This document shows, one piece after another, positions 25,950-34,216 of a DNA stretch of 64,000 nt (the stretch's first letter is position 1; every line of letters begins with the position of its first letter). The stretch covers positions 1-64,000 of the forward strand of contig NZ_JADDXU010000003.1 of NCBI RefSeq assembly GCF_015163075.1. Reading direction: 5' to 3'. A model generated the notes under the pieces. The model did not search any database and had not been told where the DNA came from. It was given only the letters and a program-made list of their open reading frames with translations. The translations under genes and the position numbers were made by a program. The stretch comes from Streptomyces justiciae. GTDB lineage: Bacteria > Actinomycetota > Actinomycetes > Streptomycetales > Streptomycetaceae.

Positions 25950-26070
25950 CCGGCCGACGTTACAAGTGACTGGAGAAACGGCACTGCTGTCGATCGTCAG
26001 GTGCTGCCGTACGCCTCAGGGGTGGCGGTGCCCCCGCGCCCCCTCCCCCGCATGGCAGGATCGGAAGGCC

Positions 26071-27075
26071 ATGACTGCGCCCATCACCAAGTCCCCCGCC
26101 CTCTCCGAAGCCGAGACCGGAGCCGCGGCCGAAGCCGGAGCCGAGGGTGCGGTGCGAGCCGCCGCCCGAGTCGGCGCTCAGCCCGACGCCGACACCTCCG
26201 CCGGAGAGCATCTGCACGCCCCCGTCATCGACTGGTTCGACGAGCACGCCCGCGATCTGCCGTGGCGCCGCCCCGACGCCGGGCCGTGGGGGGTGATGGT
26301 CAGTGAGTTCATGCTCCAGCAGACGCCCGTCAGCCGGGTCCTGCCGGTCTACGAGCAGTGGCTGGCCCGCTGGCCGCGCCCCGCGGACCTCGCCCAGGAG
26401 GCGCCCGGAGAGGCCGTCCGCGCGTGGGGCCGACTCGGCTACCCGCGCCGCGCGCTGCGGCTGCACGGCGCCGCCGTGGCGATAACGGAACGGCACGGCG
26501 GGGACGTACCCACCGACCACGCCCAGCTGCTCGCGCTGCCCGGCATCGGCGAGTACACGGCCGCGGCCGTCGCCTCCTTCGCCTACGGCCAGCGGCACGC
26601 GGTCCTCGACACCAACGTCCGGCGGGTCTTCGCGCGGGCCGTCACCGGCGTGCAGTACCCGCCGAACGCCACCACCGCCGCCGAACGCAAGCTGGCCCGC
26701 GCCCTGTTGCCCGCGGACGAGCCCACCGCCTCCCGCTGGGCCGCCGCCTCCATGGAGCTCGGCGCGCTGGTGTGCACCGCCAAGAACGAGTCCTGCCACC
26801 GCTGCCCGATCGCCGCGCAGTGCGCCTGGCGGCTCGCGGGCAAGCCGGAGCACGACGGTCCGCCGCGGCGCGGACAGACGTACGCCGGTACCGACCGCCA
26901 GGTGCGCGGCAAGCTGCTGGCGGTCCTGCGCGAGGCGCACGCGCCCGTGCCGCAGGCCGCGCTGGACCGGGTGTGGCACGAGCCGGTGCAGCGCGCGCGG
27001 GCCCTGGACGGGCTCGTCGCGGACGGGCTCGTGGAGCCGCTGCCCGGTGGTTTGTATCGGCTGCCGTTGACATAA
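26071..27075 (+). CDS. mutY: Adenine DNA glycosylase MutY
   Basis: Removes adenine mispaired with 8-oxoguanine. 334 residues. The helix-hairpin-helix LPGIGEYTAAAVASF is followed by the catalytic Asp in AVLDTNVRRVF, and the 4Fe-4S ligands fit C-x6-C-x2-C-x5-C in CTAKNESCHRCPIAAQC. The N-terminal 45 residues are Ala/Glu-rich and poorly conserved; the C-terminus is a short winged-helix-like part in place of the NUDIX-like domain of E. coli MutY. GGAAGG lies close to the ATG. A strong terminator follows. Confidence 0.94.
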   Translation: MTAPITKSPALSEAETGAAAEAGAEGAVRAAARVGAQPDADTSAGEHLHAPVIDWFDEHARDLPWRRPDAGPWGVMVSEFMLQQTPVSRVLPVYEQWLARWPRPADLAQEAPGEAVRAWGRLGYPRRALRLHGAAVAITERHGGDVPTDHAQLLALPGIGEYTAAAVASFAYGQRHAVLDTNVRRVFARAVTGVQYPPNATTAAERKLARALLPADEPTASRWAAASMELGALVCTAKNESCHRCPIAAQCAWRLAGKPEHDGPPRRGQTYAGTDRQVRGKLLAVLREAHAPVPQAALDRVWHEPVQRARALDGLVADGLVEPLPGGLYRLPLT

Positions 27076-27106
27076 CGCCGCACGAACACCGCCCCAAATC
27101 ACCCCG

Positions 27107-27132
27107 AACCGGCGCGATTCGCTGCGCCGGTT
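27107..27132 (+). terminator. Terminator after mutY
   Basis: AACCGGCGC (27107-27115) pairs with GCGCCGGTT (27124-27132), eight-base loop, followed by a pyrimidine-rich stretch. It separates mutY from the sigE promoter. Confidence 0.8.
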
Positions 27133-27155
27133 TACCCCTTTCCTGCTTCCGTTAC

Positions 27156-27226
27156 ACAACCGACGGACAGCCGAGGGCTAGCCGCGCGCTGCTCCGCACA
27201 GCCCCGTGACAACCGCTCCGTAGCTT
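27156..27226 (+). promoter_or_regulatory. sigE promoter with candidate CseB sites
   Basis: TAGCTT at 27221-27226 is a plausible -10 box, giving an untranslated leader of about 80 bases. No consensus -35 exists, as expected for an activated promoter. Instead there are two pairs of direct repeats with 11-bp spacing: ACAACC 27156 with ACAGCC 27167, and ACAGCC 27198 with ACAACC 27209. The second pair covers the -35 position. CseB is the known activator of sigE; assigning these repeats to it is inference. Confidence 0.55.
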
Positions 27227-27312
27227 CATTGGCGTACCGCAAGGACGGCGGCACACAGGCAATGAAGAACCGGCGGCAGGCAAGTCGGAAACGGGGATGG
27301 AGGCGGTCGATC

Positions 27313-27855
27313 ATGGCGCAGGGCGAGGTGCTCGAGTTCGAGGAGTACGTCCGCACCCGGCAGGACGCGTTGCTGCGCAGCGCCCGTCGCCTGGTCCCGG
27401 ACCCCGTCGACGCCCAGGACCTGCTGCAGACGGCGCTGGCGCGGACGTACGGCCGCTGGGAGACCATCGAGGACAAGCGGCTCGCGGACGCCTATCTGCG
27501 CCGGGTCATGATCAACACCCGGACCGAGTGGTGGCGGGCCCGCAAGCTGGAGGAGGTGCCGACCGAGCAGCTCCCGGACGCCTCGGTCGACGACGCCACC
27601 GAGCAGCACGCGGACCGCGCCCTGCTGATGGACATCATGAAGGTGCTCGCCCCCAAGCAGCGCTCCGTGGTCGTGCTGCGACACTGGGAGCAGATGTCCA
27701 CGGAGGAGACCGCCGCCGCCCTCGGCATGTCGGCCGGTACGGTCAAGAGCACGCTGCACCGGGCCCTCGCCCGGCTCCGCGAGGAGCTGGAGAGCCGCGA
27801 TCTGGACGCACGCGCGCTGGAGCGTGAGGAGCGGGAGCGTTGCACGGCGGCCTGA
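27313..27855 (+). CDS. sigE: ECF sigma factor SigE
   Basis: Extracytoplasmic-function sigma factor (180 residues) directing the cell-envelope stress regulon in Streptomyces. Region 2 is seen in YVRTRQDALLRSARRLVPDP to WWRARKL and region 4 in LAPKQRSVVVLRHWEQMSTEETAAALGMS. No anti-sigma gene is present; control is by transcription through CseB/CseC, consistent with the activated promoter. ATG at 27313 follows GGAGG (27299-27303) by nine bases. The sequence agrees with what I recall of S. coelicolor SigE. cseA overlaps its last codons. Confidence 0.97.
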   Translation: MAQGEVLEFEEYVRTRQDALLRSARRLVPDPVDAQDLLQTALARTYGRWETIEDKRLADAYLRRVMINTRTEWWRARKLEEVPTEQLPDASVDDATEQHADRALLMDIMKVLAPKQRSVVVLRHWEQMSTEETAAALGMSAGTVKSTLHRALARLREELESRDLDARALEREERERCTAA

Positions 27856-28562
27856 CCGACAGGGCTCGCGGCGCCGACGGGACACTCGGCGCCGGCCTCG
27901 ACCCCGCACCGGGACGGGGCGCTTTCCAGGCGGCGATGACGGCGGTGGCCGTACTCGCCGCCCTTGCCCTTTTCGTCTCCGCCTGCGCCACCGGCGGCAC
28001 CGGCACCCGTGACGAGGGTCCGGCCCATGTCGAGACCTCGGCCGGCTCGGAGATGGCCGCGGGCGCCGCGCCCTCGGCCACGGCCTCGTACTCCGGCAGT
28101 CTGACCAAGGCCGAGGCCGCCCAGCTGCTCAAGGACGACCCCTCGGTCTCGGCCGAGGTCAAGAACGACCTCCAGCCCTGCACCGGGGACGACCCGCCCG
28201 TCGACGTGACCTCCGGCAACCTGACCGGCGGAACCGCGCGTGACGTCGTGGTCAACGTGCTGACCTGCAGCGACATCATCGGCATAGGGGCGTACGTGTA
28301 TCGCCTCCAGGACGGCGCGTACGAGAATGTGTTCAAGGCCGAGGAGCCCCCGGTCTACGCGCAGATCGACCGCGGCGAGCTGGTGGTGAACAAACAGGTG
28401 TACGAGAAGGGCGACGCGGTGGCGGCACCCTCCGGCGAGTACGTGTTCATCTACCGCTGGACGGCGGGCCGGTTCGTCAAGCGCTCGGACGAGTACAGCG
28501 AGTACGGCAAGACGTCCGGGGACACGGCCGCGGAAGCGCCCACGCCGGTGCCGACGACCTGA
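27840..28562 (+). CDS. cseA: Lipoprotein CseA
   Basis: Lipoprotein that damps the SigE/CseBC response in S. coelicolor. A hydrophobic signal ends in the lipobox VSAC; the mature protein has two further cysteines (LQPCTGD, VLTCSDI) and a beta-rich C-terminal part. Start is uncertain: TTG at 27840 (overlapping sigE by 16 bases, with GGGAG upstream) gives 240 residues and an Arg-containing n-region; ATG at 27936 would give 208 residues but no positive charge before the hydrophobic core. A stable hairpin lies inside the 5' coding region. Confidence 0.88.
   Translation: MHGGLTDRARGADGTLGAGLDPAPGRGAFQAAMTAVAVLAALALFVSACATGGTGTRDEGPAHVETSAGSEMAAGAAPSATASYSGSLTKAEAAQLLKDDPSVSAEVKNDLQPCTGDDPPVDVTSGNLTGGTARDVVVNVLTCSDIIGIGAYVYRLQDGAYENVFKAEEPPVYAQIDRGELVVNKQVYEKGDAVAAPSGEYVFIYRWTAGRFVKRSDEYSEYGKTSGDTAAEAPTPVPTT
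27869..27894 (+). terminator. Hairpin just after sigE
   Basis: CGGCGCCGA (27869-27877) pairs perfectly with TCGGCGCCG (27886-27894), loop of eight. In S. coelicolor most sigE transcripts end shortly after sigE; this hairpin 14 bases after the stop is the obvious candidate for that partial termination. Confidence 0.5.
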
Positions 28563-28625
28563 ATTCCGAGAAGCCCTGGATTTCCGTGAACCGATCGGGC
28601 CGCTCGGAACGATCACCTTTCGACA

Positions 28626-28703
28626 GCAAGACCGAGCCGCAAGACCGAACCGCAAGACCGAGCAGTAAGACCGAACCGCAAGAACAAGCCGTAGGACCAA
28701 GGA
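28626..28703. repeat. 13-bp tandem repeat between cseA and cseB
   Basis: Five units start at 28626, 28639, 28652, 28665 and 28678, consensus [13 protein letters not shown], plus a degenerate sixth at 28691. It fills the gap before the cseB ribosome site. A change of one unit would alter spacing by 13 bases. Confidence 0.9.
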
Positions 28704-28717
28704 CAGAGAGCAGCGGG

Positions 28718-29422
28718 ATGGCAGACCAGACTCACGTTCTGTTCGTCGAGGACGACGACGTCATCCGCGAGGCCACCCAGCTCGCCCTGGAGCGGGACGG
28801 CTTCGCGGTCACCGCGATGCCCGACGGCCTGTCGGGCCTGGAGGCGTTCCGGGCGAACCGCCCGGACATCGCGCTGCTGGACGTCATGGTCCCGGGCCTG
28901 GACGGCGTCAGCCTGTGCCGGCGCATCCGGGACGAGTCGACCGTGCCGGTGATCATGCTGTCGGCGCGCGCCGACTCCATCGACGTGGTGCTAGGCCTGG
29001 AGGCCGGGGCCGACGACTACGTGACCAAGCCGTTCGACGGCGCCGTGCTGGTCGCCCGCATCCGCGCGGTGCTGCGCCGCTTCGGACACGCGGGCGGCGG
29101 CGAGCGGGGCGACGACTCGGCGGCCGCGGCGGACGGCGGGGTGCTGACCTTCGGCGAGCTGGAGATCGACACCGAGGGCATGGAGGTGCGCCGGGCCGGG
29201 GAGCCGGTGGCGCTCACCCCGACCGAGATGCGCCTGCTCCTGGAGTTCTCCTCCGCGCCGGGTACGGTCCTGTCCCGCGACAAGCTCCTGGAGCGCGTGT
29301 GGGACTACGGCTGGGGCGGGGACACGCGCGTGGTGGACGTCCATGTGCAGCGGCTGCGGACGAAGATCGGCCAGGACCGCATCGAGACGGTCCGTGGCTT
29401 CGGCTACAAGTTGAAGGCCTGA
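28718..29422 (+). CDS. cseB: Response regulator CseB
   Basis: OmpR-family regulator (234 residues) that activates sigE when the kinase CseC senses envelope damage. Receiver with D55 (LLDVMVPG), conserved Lys in YVTKPF, and a C-terminal winged helix (LTPTEMRLLLEF...VVDVHVQRLRTKIG). The ATG at 28718 is chosen from family length and the end of similarity; GGACAGAGAGCAGCGGG supplies a weak ribosome site. The frame is open upstream through the 13-bp repeats to 28586, but that part is repeat sequence. cseC follows after 11 bases. Confidence 0.96.
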   Translation: MADQTHVLFVEDDDVIREATQLALERDGFAVTAMPDGLSGLEAFRANRPDIALLDVMVPGLDGVSLCRRIRDESTVPVIMLSARADSIDVVLGLEAGADDYVTKPFDGAVLVARIRAVLRRFGHAGGGERGDDSAAAADGGVLTFGELEIDTEGMEVRRAGEPVALTPTEMRLLLEFSSAPGTVLSRDKLLERVWDYGWGGDTRVVDVHVQRLRTKIGQDRIETVRGFGYKLKA

Positions 29423-29433
29423 GCGGGGCGGAC

Positions 29434-30780
29434 ATGCGGGGGACAATGCAGCGCCTGGTCCCGGCGCGACTGGAGCGCGCGGGCATCCGTACGGGACTGC
29501 GGTGGAAGCTCAGCGCGGCCATCGCGTTCGTCGGCGCGCTGGTCGCGATCGCGCTGAGCCTGGTCGTGCACAACGCGGCCCGGGTGTCGATGCTGGACAA
29601 CGCCCGCGATCTCGCGGACGAGCGCATCCAGATCGCCCAGCGCAACTACGACCAGTACAGACGGCCGAACCCCTTCCCCAACGTCAAGATCAACGACTCC
29701 TCGCTGCCGAGGGAGCTGCGGGAGAAGGTCGAGCAGGGGCGCCGGGCGACCTATGTGACGGACCGGCCGGGCGGCGAGCCGGACATCTGGGCCGCCGTAC
29801 CGGCGGCGAACGGCAATGTGCTGTCCCTGCACACCACGTTCACCGACCGCAGCACCGACATCCTCAACGACCTCGACCAGGCCCTGGTGATCGGGTCCAT
29901 CGCCGTCGTCCTCGGTGGCAGCGCCCTCGGCGTGCTCATAGGCGGCCGCCTGTCGAGCCGGCTGCGCAAGGCGGCGACGGCCGCGGGGCAGGTCGCGAGC
30001 GGCGAGACGGACGTACGGGTGCGGGATGCCATCGGCGGTGTCGTACGGGACGAGACCGACGACCTGGCCAGCGCGGTGGACGCGATGACGGACGCGCTCC
30101 AGCAGCGCATCGAGGCCGAGCGCCGGGTCACCGCGGACATCGCGCACGAACTGCGCACCCCGGTGACCGGCCTGCTCACGGCGGCGGAGCTGCTGCCGCC
30201 CGGCCGTCCCACGGAGCTGGTCCTGGATCGGGCGAAGGCGATGCGCACGCTCGTCGAGGACGTGCTGGAGGTGGCCCGCCTGGACAGCGCGTCGGAGCGG
30301 GCGGAGCTCCAGGACATCCTGCTGGGCGAGTTCGTCAGCCGAAGAGTGGCGGCCAAGGACCCGGACATCGAGGTCCGCGTGGTGCACGAGTCGATGGTCA
30401 CGACCGACCCGCGCCGCCTGGAGCGCGTCCTGTTCAACCTGCTCGCCAACGCCGCGCGGCACGGCGAGCCGCCGATCGAGGTCACCGTCGAGGGCCGGGT
30501 CATCCGCGTCCGCGACCATGGGCCGGGCTTCCCCGAGGACCTTCTCGCCGAGGGGCCGAGCCGTTTCCGCACGGGCAGCGCGGACCGCGCGGGGCACGGC
30601 CACGGCCTCGGCCTGACCATCGCCGCCGGCCAGGCCCGGGTGCTGGGCGCCCGCCTCACCTTCCGCAACGTCCGCCCGGCGGGGGCGCCGGACGGGGTCC
30701 GGGCGGAGGGGGCGGTGGCGGTGCTGTGGCTGCCGGAGCATGCGCCGACGAACACGGGGAGCTATCCGATGATGCCGTGA
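29434..30780 (+). CDS. cseC: Sensor histidine kinase CseC
   Basis: 448-residue membrane kinase partner of CseB. One membrane helix near residues 27-48, an extracytoplasmic sensor region of about 100 residues, a second helix near 150-172, HAMP domain, phospho-His 238 in IAHELRTP, N-box FNLLANAARHG and G-boxes RDHGPGF and GHGLGLT. It signals wall-antibiotic stress in S. coelicolor. The C-terminal tail after the ATPase domain is Pro/Thr-rich. The ATG at 29434 is close to the cseB stop, consistent with one operon. Confidence 0.95.
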   Translation: MRGTMQRLVPARLERAGIRTGLRWKLSAAIAFVGALVAIALSLVVHNAARVSMLDNARDLADERIQIAQRNYDQYRRPNPFPNVKINDSSLPRELREKVEQGRRATYVTDRPGGEPDIWAAVPAANGNVLSLHTTFTDRSTDILNDLDQALVIGSIAVVLGGSALGVLIGGRLSSRLRKAATAAGQVASGETDVRVRDAIGGVVRDETDDLASAVDAMTDALQQRIEAERRVTADIAHELRTPVTGLLTAAELLPPGRPTELVLDRAKAMRTLVEDVLEVARLDSASERAELQDILLGEFVSRRVAAKDPDIEVRVVHESMVTTDPRRLERVLFNLLANAARHGEPPIEVTVEGRVIRVRDHGPGFPEDLLAEGPSRFRTGSADRAGHGHGLGLTIAAGQARVLGARLTFRNVRPAGAPDGVRAEGAVAVLWLPEHAPTNTGSYPMMP

Positions 30781-30799
30781 GGCTCGGCATCGGCCTTGT

Positions 30800-30855
30800 G
30801 TTCAGAACGGCCGTGTTCAAAAGGCCCTGTTCAGAACGGTCGCGTTCAGAACGGC
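30800..30855. repeat. Four spaced copies of GTTCAGAACGG
   Basis: Copies start at 30800, 30815 (degenerate, GTTCAAAAGG), 30829 and 30844, spaced 14-15 bases. Each holds the 9-bp palindrome GTTC-A-GAAC. It lies between the convergent cseC and VOC genes; the last copy runs into the VOC stop codon. Confidence 0.85.
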
Positions 30856-31277
30856 TTAGAGAAGTCCAGCTCCTCGCTCCGCTCGGTCAGCGAGTACCAG
30901 TTGCCGTTGTCGTCACGGAAGATCGCCTCGATGCCGTACGGCCGCTCCTGCGGCTCCTGGATGAACTCGACCCCGCGTGCCCGGAAGGTCTCGTAGTCCC
31001 CTCGGCAGTCATCGGTGCGGAAGGCACCGGCACCGATGACCCCCTTGCCGACCAGCGTCTTCAGCGCCTGGGACGACTCGGCGTCGAGCCCCGGCCCGTC
31101 GAGGCTCATCAGGGCCAGCTCGACCCCCGGCTGGTCCTTGGCGCCCACGGTGACCCAGCGCATGTCGCCCATGGAGATGTCGTCCCGCACCTCGAAGTCG
31201 AGCTTCTCGGTGAAGAAGGCCTTGGTGCGCTGCTGGTCGAAGGTCCACACGGTGGTGATGCCCAGGCCCTTGATCAT
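30846..31277 (-). CDS. VOC (glyoxalase-fold) family protein
   Basis: 143 residues of two beta-alpha-beta-beta-beta units. TTVWTFDQQRTKAFFTEKLDFEVR and IFRDDNGNWYSLTE are typical of the family. The members range from glyoxalases to resistance and DNA-methyl-repair-like proteins, so no reaction is assigned. AGGAGAGC precedes the ATG. The AraC-type gene lies 48 bases upstream on the same strand; this VOC-AraC pairing is common in actinobacteria and suggests one transcript. Confidence 0.88.
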   Translation of the reverse strand: MIKGLGITTVWTFDQQRTKAFFTEKLDFEVRDDISMGDMRWVTVGAKDQPGVELALMSLDGPGLDAESSQALKTLVGKGVIGAGAFRTDDCRGDYETFRARGVEFIQEPQERPYGIEAIFRDDNGNWYSLTERSEELDFSKPF

Positions 31278-31325
31278 GGCTCTGCTCTCCTGTCGTCCGG
31301 GGTTTCACCGTAGGCAGGGCTGCCG

Positions 31326-31775
31326 TCAGGGCGCTTCTCCGGAATTGCGGTCCCTGCGTGGGAAGCCGCCGGCCCAGAACAGGGCGTAGCAGCCGGGGAT
31401 CAGAGACGCCCCGCGCCCCACGTGCTTGGCCCGGTACTCGCTCGGTGTCAGCCCGGTCCGTGCCTTGAAGCGCGCGGAGAAGGTGCCGAGGCTGCTGAAG
31501 CCGACGAGGTGACAGATCTCGGTGACGGACAGGTCGGCGCCGCGCAGATACTCCTCGGCGCGCTCGATGCGCCGGTGGGTCAGATACTGCCCGGGCGTCT
31601 CGCCGTAGACCTCCTTGAAGGCCCGGAGGAAGTGATACCGCGAGTACCCGGCATGGGCGGCCACGGTCTCCAGGTCGAGGTCGGGGTCGGCCCAGTCCCG
31701 GTCCATGGCGTCCTTGGCGAGCCGCAGCTGCCGGGTCCTGTCCATGCGGTCGATGGTGGCACGGGGCGCCGACAT
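31326..31775 (-). CDS. AraC family transcriptional regulator
   Basis: 149 residues, essentially only the double helix-turn-helix DNA-binding domain (VAAHAGYSRYHFLRAFKEVYGETPGQYL and ICHLVGFSSLGTFSARFKARTGLTPSEYR). The usual N-terminal ligand domain is missing; a short C-terminal extension contains one Cys and a Trp-rich patch. It probably controls itself and the downstream VOC gene. Confidence 0.9.
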   Translation of the reverse strand: MSAPRATIDRMDRTRQLRLAKDAMDRDWADPDLDLETVAAHAGYSRYHFLRAFKEVYGETPGQYLTHRRIERAEEYLRGADLSVTEICHLVGFSSLGTFSARFKARTGLTPSEYRAKHVGRGASLIPGCYALFWAGGFPRRDRNSGEAP

Positions 31776-31803
31776 CGTCGTAGGACAGGAAGCAGGACAT
31801 GGA

Positions 31804-31839
31804 GAAGGCCCCCGGGGCGGACACCGACCGGGGGCCTTC
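31804..31839 (-). terminator. Terminator of MFS gene
   Basis: A perfect 12-bp stem, GAAGGCCCCCGG (31804-31815) with CCGGGGGCCTTC (31828-31839), lies 47 bases past the MFS stop on the minus strand. Confidence 0.8.
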
Positions 31840-31885
31840 AGTTCATCTGCGCCTCTGCTCAGGCGCTCGGCGTCGGATCAGCGGA

Positions 31886-33475
31886 TCAGACGGCCTCGAC
31901 CATCGCCGGAGCCGCGGCGGACTCCGCGTCCTGCGCCTTCGGCCCCGCGCCCTTCAGCGGGACCTCCTTCACGAAGACGGCCGCCACCAGCGCGACCACC
32001 GCGACGACGGACCCGAGCAGGAAGGCCGAGTGCGTGCCGGAGGACACGGCGTGCTGGTACGCCTCGCGCAGCGCGTCCGGCAGCTTGGCCAGGCTCGCCG
32101 CGTCCAGCTGCGCGGACTGCTCGGTCATCTTGGCCCCGGCCGCTCCGCCGCGCTCGGCCATGACGTCCTGGACCCGGTTGTTGAACAGGGCGCCCATGAT
32201 GGCGACGCCGAACGACGAGCCCAGCGTCCGGAAGAGGGTGGTCGACGACGAGGCGACGCCCATGTCCTTCATCTCGACGCTGTTCTGCGCGACCAGCATG
32301 GTGATCTGCATCAGGCAGCCCATGCCGAGACCGACGACGGCCATGAACACACCGGAGGTGACGCGGGACGTGCCGGTGTCCATCAGCGACAGCAGGTAGA
32401 GGCCGACGACCATCAGCACGCTGCCGAGGACGGGGAAGACGTAGTACCGCCCGCTGTTGGTGGTCACCCGCCCGGCCACCATCGAGGTCACCAGCATCGC
32501 GCCGAGCATCGGCAGGAGCAGCAGGCCCGAGTTGGTCGCGGAGGCGCCCTGGACGGACTGCTGGTAGAGCGGCAGGTAGAGGGTCGCGCCGAACATCACG
32601 AAGCCGGTGATGAAGCCGATGACCGACATCAGGGTGAAGTTGCGGCTGCGGAAGATGTGCAGCGGCACGACCGGCTCGGCGGCCTTGGTCTGCCAGAACA
32701 CGAACCCGATCAGCGAGGCCACGCCGATGCCGATGAGCTCCATGATCCGCGCGGACGTCCAGGCGTACTCGGTGCCGCCCCAGGTGGTGACCAGCACGAT
32801 CGAGGTGATGCCGACGGTCAGCAGCGCGACGCCGAGGTAGTCGATGCGCGCCTTGGCCCGCTTCTTCGGCAGGTGCAGCACGGCGCTGATCGCGGCCAGC
32901 GCGACGACGCCGAGCGGCAGGTTGATGTAGAAGGACCAGCGCCAGCCCCAGTTGTCGGTGATGGTGCCGCCGACGAGGGGACCGCCGATCATCGCCAGCG
33001 CCATGACGCCGGCCATCATGCCCTGGTACTTGCCGCGCTCCCGCGGCGGGATGAGGTCACCGATGATCGCCATGACGCCGACCATCAGACCACCGGCGCC
33101 GAGGCCCTGCACGGCCCGGAACCCGATGAGCTGCGGCATGTCCTGGGCCATGCCGCTGAGCGCGGAGCCGATCAGGAAGATCACGATCGACGACATGAAG
33201 GCGCCCTTGCGCCCGTACATGTCACCGAGCTTGCCCCACACGGGCGTGGAGGCCGCGGTCGCGAGGGTGTACGCCGTCACGACCCAGGCCAGATGTTCGA
33301 GTCCGCCCAGATCGCCGACGATCGTCGGCATCGCGGTGCCCACGATCATGTTGTCGAGCATCGCGAGCATCATCGTGATCATCAGGGCGAGCAGGACGAC
33401 CCGCACGCTCCTGGGTTGCTTCTCGTCTTCCGGTGCTGCTGGCTCGGCTGCCTGTGTGTCCGCCATGATTCCCAC
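31886..33475 (-). CDS. MFS drug exporter, DHA2 (14-helix) family
   Basis: 529-residue major facilitator protein with about 14 membrane helices, like QacA/EmrB proton antiporters. The helix-2/3 motif appears as GKLGDMYGRKGAF and motif C-like sequence as GLGAGGLMVGVMAI. A longer loop near residues 430-480 is predicted outside. The substrate is unknown. GGGGGAGTGGG precedes the ATG. A TetR gene is divergent, with inverted-repeat operators in between, so export is probably induced by the substrate releasing that repressor. Confidence 0.93.
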   Translation of the reverse strand: MGIMADTQAAEPAAPEDEKQPRSVRVVLLALMITMMLAMLDNMIVGTAMPTIVGDLGGLEHLAWVVTAYTLATAASTPVWGKLGDMYGRKGAFMSSIVIFLIGSALSGMAQDMPQLIGFRAVQGLGAGGLMVGVMAIIGDLIPPRERGKYQGMMAGVMALAMIGGPLVGGTITDNWGWRWSFYINLPLGVVALAAISAVLHLPKKRAKARIDYLGVALLTVGITSIVLVTTWGGTEYAWTSARIMELIGIGVASLIGFVFWQTKAAEPVVPLHIFRSRNFTLMSVIGFITGFVMFGATLYLPLYQQSVQGASATNSGLLLLPMLGAMLVTSMVAGRVTTNSGRYYVFPVLGSVLMVVGLYLLSLMDTGTSRVTSGVFMAVVGLGMGCLMQITMLVAQNSVEMKDMGVASSSTTLFRTLGSSFGVAIMGALFNNRVQDVMAERGGAAGAKMTEQSAQLDAASLAKLPDALREAYQHAVSSGTHSAFLLGSVVAVVALVAAVFVKEVPLKGAGPKAQDAESAAAPAMVEAV

Positions 33476-33484
33476 TCCCCCGGC

Positions 33485-33557
33485 ACTTACTTGCCGCCCG
33501 GCTAGTTAACTACACTGAGGGAAGGTAGACCCGTAACTAGCCGGGCGTCAAGTAAGT
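33485..33557. promoter_or_regulatory. Large inverted repeat between MFS and TetR genes
   Basis: Arms 33485-33508 and 33534-33557 match at 23 of 24 positions in inverted orientation, separated by 25 bases. Within each arm ACTTG-N8-CTAGT has its own partial dyad, so each arm may be one TetR operator. The position between the two start codons fits control of both genes. Confidence 0.75.
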
Positions 33558-33599
33558 TTTGTTCCAAGCCAGTTTTCCCCAGTCAAGGAGTGCGCGAGG

Positions 33600-34208
33600 A
33601 TGGGCGGCACCATGGACGGCACCAGGCAGCGGCGCCGCGGGAACACCCGCCAGCGCATCCAGGACGTGGCCCTCGAACTCTTCGCCGAGCAGGGTTACGA
33701 GAAGACGTCGCTGCGCGAGATCGCGGAGCGCCTGGAGGTCACGAAGGCGGCGCTGTACTACCACTTCAAGACCAAGGAAGAGATCCTGGTCAGCATCTTC
33801 GACGATCTGACCCAGCCGATCCTCGACCTGATCGAGTGGGGCAAGCAGCAGCCGCACACGCTGGAGACCAAGCAGGAGATCGTACGGCGCTACAGCGACA
33901 TCCTCGCCGACGCCGCCCCCCTGTTCCGCTTCATGCAGGAGAACCAGGCGACGGTCCGGGAACTGCGCGTCGGCGAGACCTTCAAGGAGCGCATGCAGGG
34001 CCTGCGCGACATCATGATCGACCCGGCGGCGGACCTGGTCGACCAGGTCCGCTACATCAGCGCGATCTTCACCCTGCACGCGGGGATGTTCTTCCTCCAG
34101 GACCTGCCCGGCGACGCGGAGCAGAAGCGCAAGGCGGTCCTGGAGGTGGCGGCGGACCTGGTGACGCAGGCCCACGGGGCCACCACGAAAGACCGGGGCG
34201 GGTCTTAG
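33600..34208 (+). CDS. TetR family regulator of the MFS exporter
   Basis: 202 residues. The DNA-binding part is TRQRIQDVALELFAEQGYEKTSLREIAERLEVTKAALYYHFKTKEEI; the C-terminal ligand domain is helical. ATG at 33600 follows AAGGAG by nine bases. Divergent orientation and the inverted repeat indicate local control of the MFS exporter; the ligand is unknown. Confidence 0.92.
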   Translation: MGGTMDGTRQRRRGNTRQRIQDVALELFAEQGYEKTSLREIAERLEVTKAALYYHFKTKEEILVSIFDDLTQPILDLIEWGKQQPHTLETKQEIVRRYSDILADAAPLFRFMQENQATVRELRVGETFKERMQGLRDIMIDPAADLVDQVRYISAIFTLHAGMFFLQDLPGDAEQKRKAVLEVAADLVTQAHGATTKDRGGS

Positions 34209-34216
34209 GGCGTGTC

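Noticed and set aside
28586..28717. N-terminal extension of CseB through the 13-bp repeats
   Set aside because: Receiver domains start directly at MADQTHVLFVEDD; the extension is a translation of simple repeats.
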